Shown here: positions 44,725 through 56,300 of the stretch, one piece after another
Position numbering within the stretch: position 1 is the first letter of the stretch
Layout: each line of letters begins with the position of its first letter
Origin: Litomosoides sigmodontis
Taxonomy: Eukaryota; Nematoda; Chromadorea; Rhabditida; Onchocercidae
Assembly: GCA_963070105.1 (NCBI GenBank)
Contig: OY718805.1
Span: 2,865,501 to 2,929,500, forward strand
Direction of reading: 5' to 3'
Length of the DNA stretch: 64,000 nt
Made by a program: the position numbers and the translations under genes
Notes under the pieces: generated by a model
What the model was told of the DNA's origin: nothing
What the model saw: only the letters and a program-made list of their open reading frames with translations
Databases searched by the model: none

Positions 44725-45792
44725 TCCCTTTTTCTCTCTCTCTTTTTTTCCCTTTCTCTTGTCACTCATATTTTTTATTCTCGTTTTTTACCTCTAAAAT
44801 AAATTAATAATTAGTGCGAATAATGAATGCATTAAAAATATTGCAACTACTTCTTGAATTACTTAAAATTCATCTGCAAAATTTATTATCAATTAAAATT
44901 TTATTTTTAATCATATAAAAAAAATCCTTTCATAAGCTAACTAAAATATTTTCTAGTACATATTATTATTGTAATTCATTTCATTGTAAATCAATTAAAA
45001 ATTATTCATTCTGAAACGTTTGCGTACTTAACAATTTAAATTTTATTTTATTGGGCAAAAGAAACCAGCTAAACAACAGCAATAACAATAACGACGATCA
45101 TTTATTGTTTATTTGTTTTGTCGAACAGCTTCTTTCACTAAATTAAAATGTTTCTCCAATTCAGTTCCATTCAAATTCCATTTTCTATATTTTTCACTCA
45201 TTGACAACTTAAAGTTGTTTATGTTTTTACATTTATTCACTTTTTTTATTGCACGCAAGCAATGTGTGTAATTTCTTTTCTGTGCTCTTTCAAATTTACT
45301 AATAATGTAATTAATAAAATAATACTTAAATGCTGAATTAGCCGCTAACCTTATCTTATTTAGCAGCGGCTGTTGAATGAATCGGTGAAATGAAATACAA
45401 CAGAGATATTTATGAAAAACCTAAAAGAATAAAATAAAAAGAAATTAAAAAATGAAATAAAAAATTAAAAAAAAAAAGAAATGAGAAAGTGAGAGAGAGT
45501 CGAATCACTCATTGTTTTTACTTCTTTTCACTATGCTTTTTCACATGTATTTTTATACTTTACCATTTATTTCATACTTTTTCGAGTTATTTTCCACTTA
45601 TATTTTCTCTTACACTTTTTCCATATTTGTTCTATACTTTTTCACTCATTTTATATTTCCCAATTTGTTTTGTAGCTTTCCGATTTATTTCATATTCTCA
45701 AATGCTACACTTTTTATTTCATTCTTTTCCAAATTCTCTCTCATCTCTTTTCCCTTCATACTTTTTTATTTTGAAAAAGTTTTTTTCCTTGA

Positions 45793-45858
45793 TGTGTGTG
45801 TGTGTGTGTGCATGTGTATGTGTGTAGGTGTATATGTATGTGTGTATGTGTGTATGTG
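45793..45858. repeat. (GT)n microsatellite
   Basis: GT run with CATG, TATG and TAGG interruptions. Overlapping Cys-Val frames are artefacts. Confidence 0.9.
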
Positions 45859-47149
45859 ACTGATAATGAAATGACAGTTACATTAAAATTGTGATAGCTA
45901 AATTTTCAACAACAATTCCTTCTACCTCTACCACTTATGTTTACAATTATTTGCATGAAAATACATACACACACCCACACACATCGATCATGGAAATTTT
46001 CTGGAAGTCCCAACGGATGGCGGAATATCTCTTTTCATCCCATCGATTTATTTGTAAATTGTTATAAAGTAATCGATCGATATACTTAAGCCAAGCATTA
46101 CATACCTTACGACACTACATTTCCTCTTAATTTTAGTTTTAATTAAGAAATGGTTTGGATTAGATTTTTTTTTTTGTCAGAAATTATTTCCTTGGATGTA
46201 TTTGAAGATGACGAAAGAATGCTTCATCGCTTAGCAAGTAGTATATTGTCATAGCAATTTCCTTATTTTCCTTTTAATTTTATGGGAAGAAAAAAAATTT
46301 TTTTTTCCTTTTCTTCTTTGTTTCATCACTTTCCGCTCTTTTTTTCCCTCTAATTTTAGAAGATGAGTGAAATGAGTGAATGAAATTCATTTCATTGCCA
46401 TGTCAATTATTCAAATTTCTATTTTACGTGTTCGAGTTTTTTTTTTATTGCTAGAAAAGAATTGCTACTGTCAAACGGAAACTTTTTTTTTTCGTTTCAT
46501 TTAATTTCATCTTATCTTTTTGGAAGTACATCCTTTGCTTCTTTCACTAACTTTTTCTCCTTCCTCAAATTACGAGTATTGCAACAGAAACTTCGTTTTC
46601 CATTTTTCTTCCGTTCTTTTTCATAGCTTATGAAATTGTGAAACAAAAAAGAGCGAAAGCGGAAAATGTACTGCGAAAATGATCCGCCGTTATTTGATCG
46701 AAATGTTTCCATCGCAATGCAAGGAGCGCTTTATGAATTCCGATCGTATGCTTCCCAATTCACTTCATTAATTTTTATTTAATTTTTTATTAGAATTAAG
46801 CTTAATGGATAAGATCGATTAGATGTAATTCGGAATGATTAATACGATGAGAACTCTTTTTACTTATGGGATATTTATAAGCTGCAAAAACTAATAGCAT
46901 GTTGCAAGTCTTCAAAAATTCATCCAACAATTATTACTGTATTATTTGTAGATTTTAATTACTCTCTGCAAAATTAGCTTGTTATTTAGGGATATGTTTT
47001 ATTTTCCATTCGAATTTAAATTTTTAATTATTACAAAAATTTTTTTTCTAACTTCTACACTTTGCATAATTTTTAAGTTAGCAATAATTAATGAAAAAGG
47101 AAGACATTAGGTAACTTTTGCAAAATTTAATATTTAAATTTTGTTTCAG

Positions 47150-48872
47150 AATATACGATGCAATACATCCATATGTGTGCCTTTTAATTTGTCCAATGGG
47201 AATTTTTGCTAATTTAATTCATATTTTGGTGCTAACAAGACCAAGCATGCTACGATCAGCGGTTAACTGTGTATTAGTGGTTATTGGTGTGTGTGATATC
47301 ATTGCAATGAGTTCATATCTTCTCTACATTATTAAATTTAAATTTTTTGTGCCAGCATCAGGAATGGGTGTAAGGTAAGCAAGGTTATTGCTTGAGTAAT
47401 TTCAGTTATAATTTTCTATTTCAAATTAAAAGAATATTTCACCCAATTATATGATTGTGAGGGAACGTATTAGTGAATACTGCTTATATAATTTCCTTTA
47501 TTTTTTTTAAAAGAAAATTTGCGATATTTCGCATGAATTTGGATTCAATTTTAATTGCAGTAATTCACCGAATTTCTCAATTTGTAAATAAAATTATATC
47601 CGTAAATACTAGAAAACTACAAAAATAGTTAAATTTCATTTTTCATATTTTGTTATTTCTTTTAATCCCAAACAAATACATTGATGAAAAAAATGTCTCG
47701 CAAAATGAAGTGAATGAAATGCACTTTGAAGTGATTTGAAATTTAAAAAGAAATGTGATAAATTTTTGATTGCGTACAACTTGTATGATGTGAATTTTGG
47801 TTTTCTTTTTCTCTTAAAAATTATTTATGAAATATCCGACAAAATTCACTTGGTGCAATCAAAAATGGCACAATTTCAAGAGAGAAACAATCAGCATTAC
47901 TAAATTTCACCTCTTCTTTCTCTCTGCTCAGCTACACGTGGGTGGTAATTCTTAAAATTCACGCGGTAACATCAATAGCACTTCATGGAATAACATTATA
48001 CTGTTGCGTAACATTGGCTGTAATTCGATGGAATGCGCTGGCACGATCGAGAACATCACTTTTTCAACCTATTACTTCATGGTTTGTTTGATCATTTGTG
48101 ACTAATTTCATTTTTCATTTCGAAATAATTTATGAAATTTAAATTAATATTTTCAATTGATTTTTTGAAAAAAAAATTTCTTTGTCTTTTTGAATTTGTC
48201 ATCATCAACTGTATTATTTCTTACACAATGATTTAGCATATTCAGCATTAGTTCATTACTTTATCATTTTTGTTTGATAATTGATTGATTTGCAAGAAGT
48301 CATTTAGCAAATTCAAATTTATATTTTCAATTGAATTTTTTTGTTAAGAAAAAATGCTTTCATTCCCTTTTTGAATTCGTTTGCTGTCCCGCAAGCTTAT
48401 AACACAATTGGAATTTTCTATCACTTCATTCCATCTGCATTCTTTGAAGAATTAAAAAATAATATGGAAAAAAGACGTCTGCAACGTTTCACGGATTTCT
48501 TAACCGTTGAAATTAAAAATTAAAAAATTAAAAGAAAGAATGGCAAAGAGAAGATAAAAATAAAAAAGATATTTTAATGAGTAAATGCTAATATTAATAA
48601 GTAAATTCAGTGACGAAGTTATTGCAAATTAAACTTTATTGAAATTGAAATTGAATTTTTGCCAACTTTTAGCACATTCTAATTCCAATTTAAATTCGAT
48701 TTTTTTTCGCACAAATGGCCAAGTCATTCATTTCTATTTGCTATTCCATTACCTACCATATTCTCAAGCTATTAGTCTTCCGGTTAAGCTTACTTCTTAC
48801 ATTCTGCTATGTTTTCTTACCCCCCTCACTTTTTACATGTAACCCTCGTCACTCACATTGCTTATTACATCT

Positions 48873-48922
<50 letters not shown>

Positions 48923-50417
48923 GCACACACACACACACACACATAATATCAATTGTTCTTAATCTCAATAATAAATCAAATTCTTTTTAAAAATGTCTAA
49001 AACTAACATTTAGGTGTACGACAGCTATTATTGCAGTAGCTGTGTCAGCCGTATGCATTCCAACATTTTTGGTGCATGAAATCAAAGTTGCATGGTAAGT
49101 ATTTCATGTGAAATTTAAAATTGAATAAATTCAAAATATCACTGAGTGACAAAATTTGCCAATTTTCCCATAAGAAGTTAAAAATTTTTTGGGAAAATCA
49201 TCAAAATGTGATACATGCTTGATTTAGTTGAATATCGAATTAATTATTTTAGAAATTAAGAAATAAGCAGTTATGCATTGTAAGTAACGATCATAGAAAA
49301 CCGTACTGGAATAATGTTGTGTGTCATATTGCAGATGCTATCAGGTGGAATATTTTAATATTTTCGAATTTCAAATGACATATGATGCTAAGCTTAAAGC
49401 TCTCTAAAACTAGTGCCATTGATGTTACGAGTGATAAAAACATCAATGATTACACATTTATTATTTTAATGAAGAAATTTCTCCGTTTAGGGTCGATGGT
49501 GAACAGTTACTTTATACCATTGACATATCTGATTGGGCAATAGAAGACAGTTGCAGATATTTCAAGATTAATTTATGGATTTTAGGCATTGCCTTAAAGG
49601 TTCGACTTTTTTTTTCATCTCTTCTTTGGAATACCTAAACTAAGCGAATGTTTCTTTTTTCCATTCAGCGATTTTACAACACTTACACGTGTTCTTGCTT
49701 TTTTTCTTTGGAATAGTAATTACCATTCACTGATGTAACCACTTAAATTAAACTTAAAATTTTAAATTGAACACCATTATACTAAGTAGTGCTAAAAGGT
49801 TAATTTTTGCTCAAAATTAATAATTAATGTATGATTTGCAGGCATTACCTTGTTTCTTATTGTGCTGCTTCACAATTCTACTAGTATTTCGATTAAGAAG
49901 CAATTTGAGGCGAAGACAAAATTTACTTTCACCGAAATATTACCTTACCGATGTTAGGGAAGGTAGGAAGAGTGGTAATTACACGAGTAATGCTGCTGCA
50001 AAGAGAAGTAAACGAAATTATGATCGAACAACTCTTACACTTGTCGTCATGCATTCCGTCTTCTTGGTGAATTGATATTTCAACATTTAATGAAATTTCA
50101 CAAAAAGGCTTAGCTGATTAATTTTTATCGCTCTAAAAAATGGGAGTAAAACTATGTTTTTTAAATTGAAATTACGATAATTTAATTTGCATATAATTAA
50201 TAATTTCTCACTACAATTTACAGGTAACAGAATTACCGCAAGGTGTACTAGCAATGTTAAATGCATTACATACAAATGATGTGCATACTATTTTATACAG
50301 AAATCTAGTAAATTTATTAGATTTATTATCACTGATTAATTGTTACGTGGGTTTCATGACGTACTACTTCCTAAGCTCGAAGTATCGCCGAGCATTTATT
50401 ATTATGCTTGTTAATTC
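47150..50417 (+). CDS. FMRFamide/myosuppressin-type peptide receptor (DMSR, 7TM Srw family), ends unresolved
   Basis: Class A GPCR for neuropeptides at the neuronal or muscle membrane. Core exons: 47150-47374, 47932-48081, 49014-49094, 49491-49599, 49842-50066, 50224-50417, all phase-consistent, about 327 residues. Helices seen: TM1 [22 protein letters not shown]2 [22 protein letters not shown]3 around [16 protein letters not shown] (DRY position reads IRW), TM4 [18 protein letters not shown]5 [22 protein letters not shown]6 [12 protein letters not shown], then [11 protein letters not shown] before TM7 [20 protein letters not shown] and [12 protein letters not shown]. The TELPQG and LLDLLSLIN motifs are typical of nematode DMSRs. 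The first exon (phase 2 into 47150) is missing; 46717-46745 (MQGALYEFR) or an exon near 45990-46065 would fit. A last coding exon at 50828-50852 (about eight residues, then TGA) or 50836-50875 would end the tail. Total would be about 345 residues. Confidence 0.85.
48877..48943. repeat. (CA)n microsatellite in GPCR intron
   Basis: CA repeat with a single AAG interruption inside the intron 48082-49013. Confidence 0.95.
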
Positions 50418-50875
50418 GTAAGTTAAACTTTTGCTTCTTCAGTGTTTTGAAACAAATTTTTAACATTATTCTTTTAGTTTTTAGAAAAAAAGTAGAAAAG
50501 CTGTTAGCTAAAAAATTAAATTAAAGTGTTTACATGTAAAATTTTTTAATCCATTTTAAGGAAGAAATTATAGGTGGAATACGATTGCTAAAATTTTCAA
50601 TGCAATCTTTTTTGCTAAAAAATATTTTTTACTTTTTCTAATGCAAAACATTGTCATAGCGAAAAAAAACAACAATATTGTAAAATTAATTAAAAAGAGA
50701 GAAAGAAAGCAAAATTACATTTAAAGTAATTTATGCAACTTAAATTTTAAGAAAATTGAATGGCAAAACATTCTTTCAACCAATTTGCACATTTTGCAAC
50801 GATATTAAATTGTCGATAACTCAACAGAGGCTCAGAAGTCAGCTCAACGTGATGCACAGAATGAATACAACCTGA

Positions 50876-53380
50876 CCGAAATGTTTGCCATATTTGGAAC
50901 TATTCATATGCATTTGCAAATTATTCCATTCCTTCAAAATGATTTTAATTTCTTGAGATTCAAAAAAAATCTTATACGTAATTTTAATTGGAATTAATTA
51001 ATGAATTATTTGTTATGTTAATTGCTAGAGGTTTATTATGCTAATTGTTACTACTGTGACATATTTCTAGCAAAAAATTTTTCATTTCTCAGGCCAAAGG
51101 AGCAAAATTTACTTGTAAGCCGTATTTAATCAATTTCTCATTCTTTTCTTTTGTTATTTGCTTCTTGCTGCCTCCCTCTCTCTCTCTCCCTCTTTACCTT
51201 CTTAATCATTTTTGATTGTATTATTCATCATCTCATTTATCACACGATTTTACACTTTTCGTTCGAAAAAAAATAAAGTTGTCTCTAATTATTGTAACTG
51301 ATTAAAACAGTGTTTCCAAAAAGTGAAAGAAAAAAGGAAAAAAACGGAAATAAATTTTTTTTTAAAAAAAAAACTTTATCAATGCGATACTACATTTAGC
51401 TCGTGGAGTGAGAGCTAATTGGGTAAGGAATTCGCTGTGTTCCACGATGATCGAAATATTTTCATTCTTTTTCTAAATTTATTAGTAAAGTTAGATTTTT
51501 GAAGTGTCAAAGTTAATTTTGGATAGGCACGAAGAGTTTTAGTAAATGCATTCTTTATAACTGTCTACTTATGGCACTGTTAGACATACATACCTACTAC
51601 ACTATACTAGGTTGGTTACACTAATTACAGCATGCTGCGCCAACTGATATTACTTAACTTACACATCATTCTCATGGTAGGTTTTAGGCTAATTTCAAAT
51701 ATTAGCAAAATTCATTGCTACCATTTAATAGCTGAAAAATTTTCCATACGAAAGAATACATTCCCATTTTTTTCTCTGAGAGAAAAAAAAAACGAAACGA
51801 AAAATTAGAGACGGATGGATGGATCGTTAGAATGAAATATTGCATTTTGCTACGATGATGGACGACATTGATTAGCAGTAGTAAAATCAGATGAAAGAGA
51901 TGTCGTTTAATGAAATTACTTGTATCCCAGTCTTTTTTTTTACTTCTCTTCCTTCTTCGCCCCCCTCTCTCTCTCTCTGTTTTCCTGTTTCTCATAGAAT
52001 AAGTATGCAAAGAGTGAATAGAAATGATTTAACATTTAACAAATAGGCTAATTTAATGATATTTTGATAAATTTATTGCTAAATCGTCATGTTTTTCATT
52101 CTGTATAGTATATGTTTTAAATATTTTAAGCTAATTTATGCTATTTTTAAACTAATAGGTAGTTGCTGTTGACATTTTAACCGAAGTGGTACAACCATTG
52201 GCGCATTTTTCGGTCAACGCAAAAAACAGTATGATTGGACTTAGAACTCACCTGCATGTATTTTGAAGTAACAAGTTTTGCAAGATTATAAATTATGTGA
52301 AATTGTTGTATAACTCTAAATTTGTTTACAGACGTAAACGGTAAGGTTAGTAGTTTTTACGAATTCACCTATCTGAAAGATTAGCAATTTTTTTTTTTCT
52401 ATAAAGAAAGCAAATTTCATCACTTCAAATTAGCAATTATCACAAGCATACATTGTGTTACTGTGAAATACAATAAGTTTTCTTATTTTAGCACTTTATC
52501 CTTTTGTAGGCTATAACATAAATCACAGAGGTTTTTTTTAATGTTAAACATAACAAAATTCAACAAAATATGATGAAAACATTATTCGCACATTATTATC
52601 ATCATCATCATCATTATCATTATTAGTTGATGTTGTAAAAGTATAAGCTCAATAGAAAAAAAGCCGCTAATAAGCAAAGCAAATTAACCGTAATTAAGAG
52701 GGAATGTATGAGGAGTGATTTGTTTTTTTCTTTCATTAAATTAAGTAGAAATGATGAAGAAGCAAATAATTTTGCTGTAGAATTTGACAGATTTTATTTG
52801 AAGTATCAATTTGGAGTGGTTTTTTTTTTTGCTTCCTCATTCTAAGTTCACTTCATTAGCTCATTTTACCTTACTTTTATTGTTTTGTTCGCTAATTTTT
52901 GCCTTTTTCATTCATGTAAAATTGTCATCCGAATTAATTGCTCTTCTAATTTGTCATCATTCAATGCTATCATACAGGTACGTGTTTACGTACACACGTG
53001 TACGCACGTCATTTTTTTTAATTTCATTTCATTTGCTTCTATCATTTCTGTAGCAAAACAATACGTTAAATTGTAATAGCAAGAACACATTATTACAGTA
53101 AAGTTATCGTTGAAATGAAAATGAAGAAGGAGTGTTGAGAGAGAAACATTTATGCAATGCAAAATATCACTAATTAATTAAAGAGAATTAAACGTCGGTT
53201 ACGTTAAATTTTTGTTATGTAACTATAAGGAATGAAATTAATGTTGCATTAATTAAGTGCATAATTTTAATATTTAACTTTGAAAAAGAATTCGAATTGA
53301 TGGCAGTGTGCATTGATTTTTGCTTGTAACCTAAAAATGATTTGACTGATAAAAAGATGAAAGAGAGAAGTGTGAGTAGC
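50876..53380. other. Convergent intergenic region between GPCR and ZP gene 3' ends
   Basis: No supported gene. Contents are a CT tract (51174-51190), an ATC/ATT run at 52590-52625 and scattered T-runs. A minus-strand CAG|GTGAGT donor-like site at about 52250 and an open 38-codon plus-strand piece at 52159-52266 were considered but not accepted. Confidence 0.5.
52590..52625. repeat. (ATC/ATT)n short repeat
   Basis: Run of ATT and ATC trinucleotides of about 35 bp. Confidence 0.8.
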
Positions 53381-56300
53381 CTAATAGCGATAAAACAATG
53401 CGATCTTTCGACTAGAAAGTTTTGCATAGATAACTGTTGCAACAGCTACTGATGTTGATAGCAATGAGAATGCTGAGAGGATCCATATACTCAGCACTGG
53501 TATGCAAATACCCTGCTCTTCACGACGATCATTTAGCAAGCTTGATTTCGCCAACTGCTCCGGTAAATCTGTGTGAAAATTGAAAATCACGAACAACACC
53601 AATATCTCATGGGTAGTTCCAGTTAAGCTAAGCTATTAATGGCTTTCAAGGAAAAAAAAAAGCACAAATTTAACCGCATACTAATATCACCCATACATAC
53701 ACATCTAGCCGTTTAAAAAATTCAGTAGAAAGCAACAGAGTGTATATGTGGAACCATTTAACACTTACCAAATCCTTCTTCAAGAATTTTCAATTGTGGT
53801 GTTGCTACATCTAAGTCAACAATATTATAATTATTTTCAGACACCGTCCGACGATCTCTTGTTGAATTCAATTCTCTGACAATTTCGATCCCTGAAGCTG
53901 TTGCGATTGTTGCTGTTGTTATTGTTGTTGTTGTTGTTGCTGTTGTTGGTGTTGTCGTTGTTGCTGCTGTTGTTGTTGTTGTTGTTACTGTTATTGGTGT
54001 TGTTGTTGTTGTTGCTGTTGCTGTTGCTGTTGGTGGTGGTGGTGTTGGTGGTGGTGGCGGTGGTGGTGGTGGTGGTGGTGAAGATGGTGGTGGTGGTGGT
54101 GATGTCGCTGCTGTCGTTGTTTCTGAGTTTTCAGTTGAAGTTCCGCTACTAGTGAAAATAGCTTCAGACGTACTTAAGTCTCGATCATTTGTAACACTTA
54201 AATTTTCATTCTCACCAGAACCTACGAACAAAAAACATTCAACACAAAAAGAATTTTTAATAAAATTAATTAATTTTCGATTTTTTTGAGAATGCGTTAT
54301 ATAACTCATAAAGTACCATTTGATTATTTATTGAGAATGCGCAAAACAAAAAGAACAAGAAATCTAAAAAAAATTTACAAAATAACAAATTGAAAATGAG
54401 TAACCTTCTATTTCGTTGTTGAATTTGACATTCTTACTGCCTTGCTGTTTGCGTGGTAGCAAAAATTTATTTTGTTTTCGAATTTCGTTCATGATAATTA
54501 CTGATGATTTGCCGCTTGATGAATCAGTTACTTCGATGCTAACGTGATCGGTGTTGACCGATGGAGTGGATGGTGAAGGTAATGGACTGTCTGACGGAGC
54601 AGTTTGAATAATGCGGACGGTATTTGATGTAGCTAGTGGACCAGCTGTTGTATACAGAAGTTGATCGGTTTGTAAATCATCATCGATAATATGTTTCACT
54701 TTCTCTTTCAAGTCTGTGGTCACGTGAACTTCATTGTCACAACGTGGTGGCTGTAAAAATTCACGCAATTTTATTTTCTTAAACAAAATGTTCCAAATGA
54801 AATATTAAGTGCTAAGCAGTACGAACGGTAAAAACTAACAACATTTTTAACATAAAATAAGTGCAAAAATGTTTATCAATTAATTTAAAAATTCATTTAA
54901 AATTCTGTAAAAATTGCAGAATATATTGGAAAATATTAAATATTATAAAAGTACCGTAACATTGGTACAGTAATCTCCTTTCTTAAAGCACAATTTCACT
55001 TGACAGCTAAAATAAATGGATTCACGATCCGGAAGATTTACAACACTTGCACCCTAAAAGTTATGCAAATTTAGTGAAGACCATAAAAGCTAATGAGCAT
55101 CAGCTACAAGTAAAAGTAAAAGCATAGCAAAGTGTCTAATTTGTCAACAAAATGTACAGTTTGATCATCTCCAGATATCGATCTACGATTTTAAAGTAAC
55201 AGTGAAATTGATTGCAAATTGAACAGTCAATTAATTAAAAAAAAATGACTAAATGTTAGCATAAGTTATATTCACTGACCGCAAAACTACGGGTGAGTTC
55301 ATTGGAATAAGTCAATTGTGGAATGATAAAATCATCTGTTGTACATCTGCAAAATTTACATTAAGCTTGTAGTTTATTAAATTATCAAAAGAAAAAAGAA
55401 TTAAAACGCATACACTCAGAAACATTTCAATTTTAGCAAATTACATCAAAACAACAAAAAATATTCCTCAGCTGTTTGAAATTAAAAATATTATTGGTGA
55501 AATTTAATATTAATTTAAATCGTTTGAATTAAATATTATTGAGGAACATTGCGTTTGGCGGAAGGAGAGCTGAAAATGCACTTCAAACAGCATTTCTAAC
55601 ATTTATGAATATTTTTGATAAATTTAAATGAAAAAAGTTCAAATTGTCTTTTCTACCCATTTTCATTGATGACTTGATGCTCGCCACCTTGTCCATCCAA
55701 AATATAGCAACTATGGATGAGCATTGCGTAAACATCTGATGGACAATCCCACACGTGAAATACAATATCACCCACGCGTCCGTATCGCAGTACCGGTCCG
55801 TTCGGTGAATCCCGATGCAACGTGTAGGAACACTGGGGCATTGCGTGGCCTGATTCAAGCATTGATGTTGTCAAATCGCTGTAAAAATAACAAAAGCAAA
55901 AAATGTATGGAATAACCTATTAAAAAAATTTTAATTTATAACCTTAAAATTAAATATATTATTAATATATTAAAATTAAATATATTAAGAAAAGCAAAAA
56001 CAAAAACAAAAAAATAGGAAAAAAAACAGTTCCTTCTCATTTTTTTTTTCATTCGCAGCTATTACAATTACAAATCCTTTCGCTTTCTTTTCCATTCAAA
56101 AAACAAATTTTAACTTTTTAATTGTATCTGTTCGAAAGTAAAAGTTAGAGCGAACGTTAAACTGAACGAAAAGAAATTAAATGTGAGGGGAAAAAAAATT
56201 TTATTATTGTGTGTGGGAAATATTTGTTAACACAAAAAAAGAGAACTGTTAGAATTGCATTGAGTATTTATACGATTTATTACAGCAATGATAATTGAAT

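Larger units (their letters stand above)
36552..46716. other. About 10 kb without a supported gene
   Basis: AT-rich sequence with T-runs, CT tracts (41857-41888, 43738-43752), an ATA/CAA-rich stretch (42056-42140), a 15-base C run (44710-44724) and a GT run (45793-45858). Several open frames of 60-115 codons exist, but all are low-complexity Phe/Leu/Ser/Lys frames without family resemblance. Distal regulatory sequence or unspotted small exons cannot be excluded. Confidence 0.5.

Noticed and set aside
45489..45859. Two 112-115-residue Phe/Ser/Leu-rich plus-strand frames
   Set aside because: T-rich low-complexity sequence running into a GT microsatellite, with no family resemblance.
52159..52266. 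38-codon plus-strand exon-like piece and a minus-strand CAG|GTGAGT donor at the same place
   Set aside because: No compatible partner exons on either strand and no recognised protein. It does not match the phase left by the last GPCR exon.
53901..54152. Poly-Leu/Val plus-strand frame resembling a membrane protein
   Set aside because: Antisense of the Pro/Thr-coding exon of the ZP gene.
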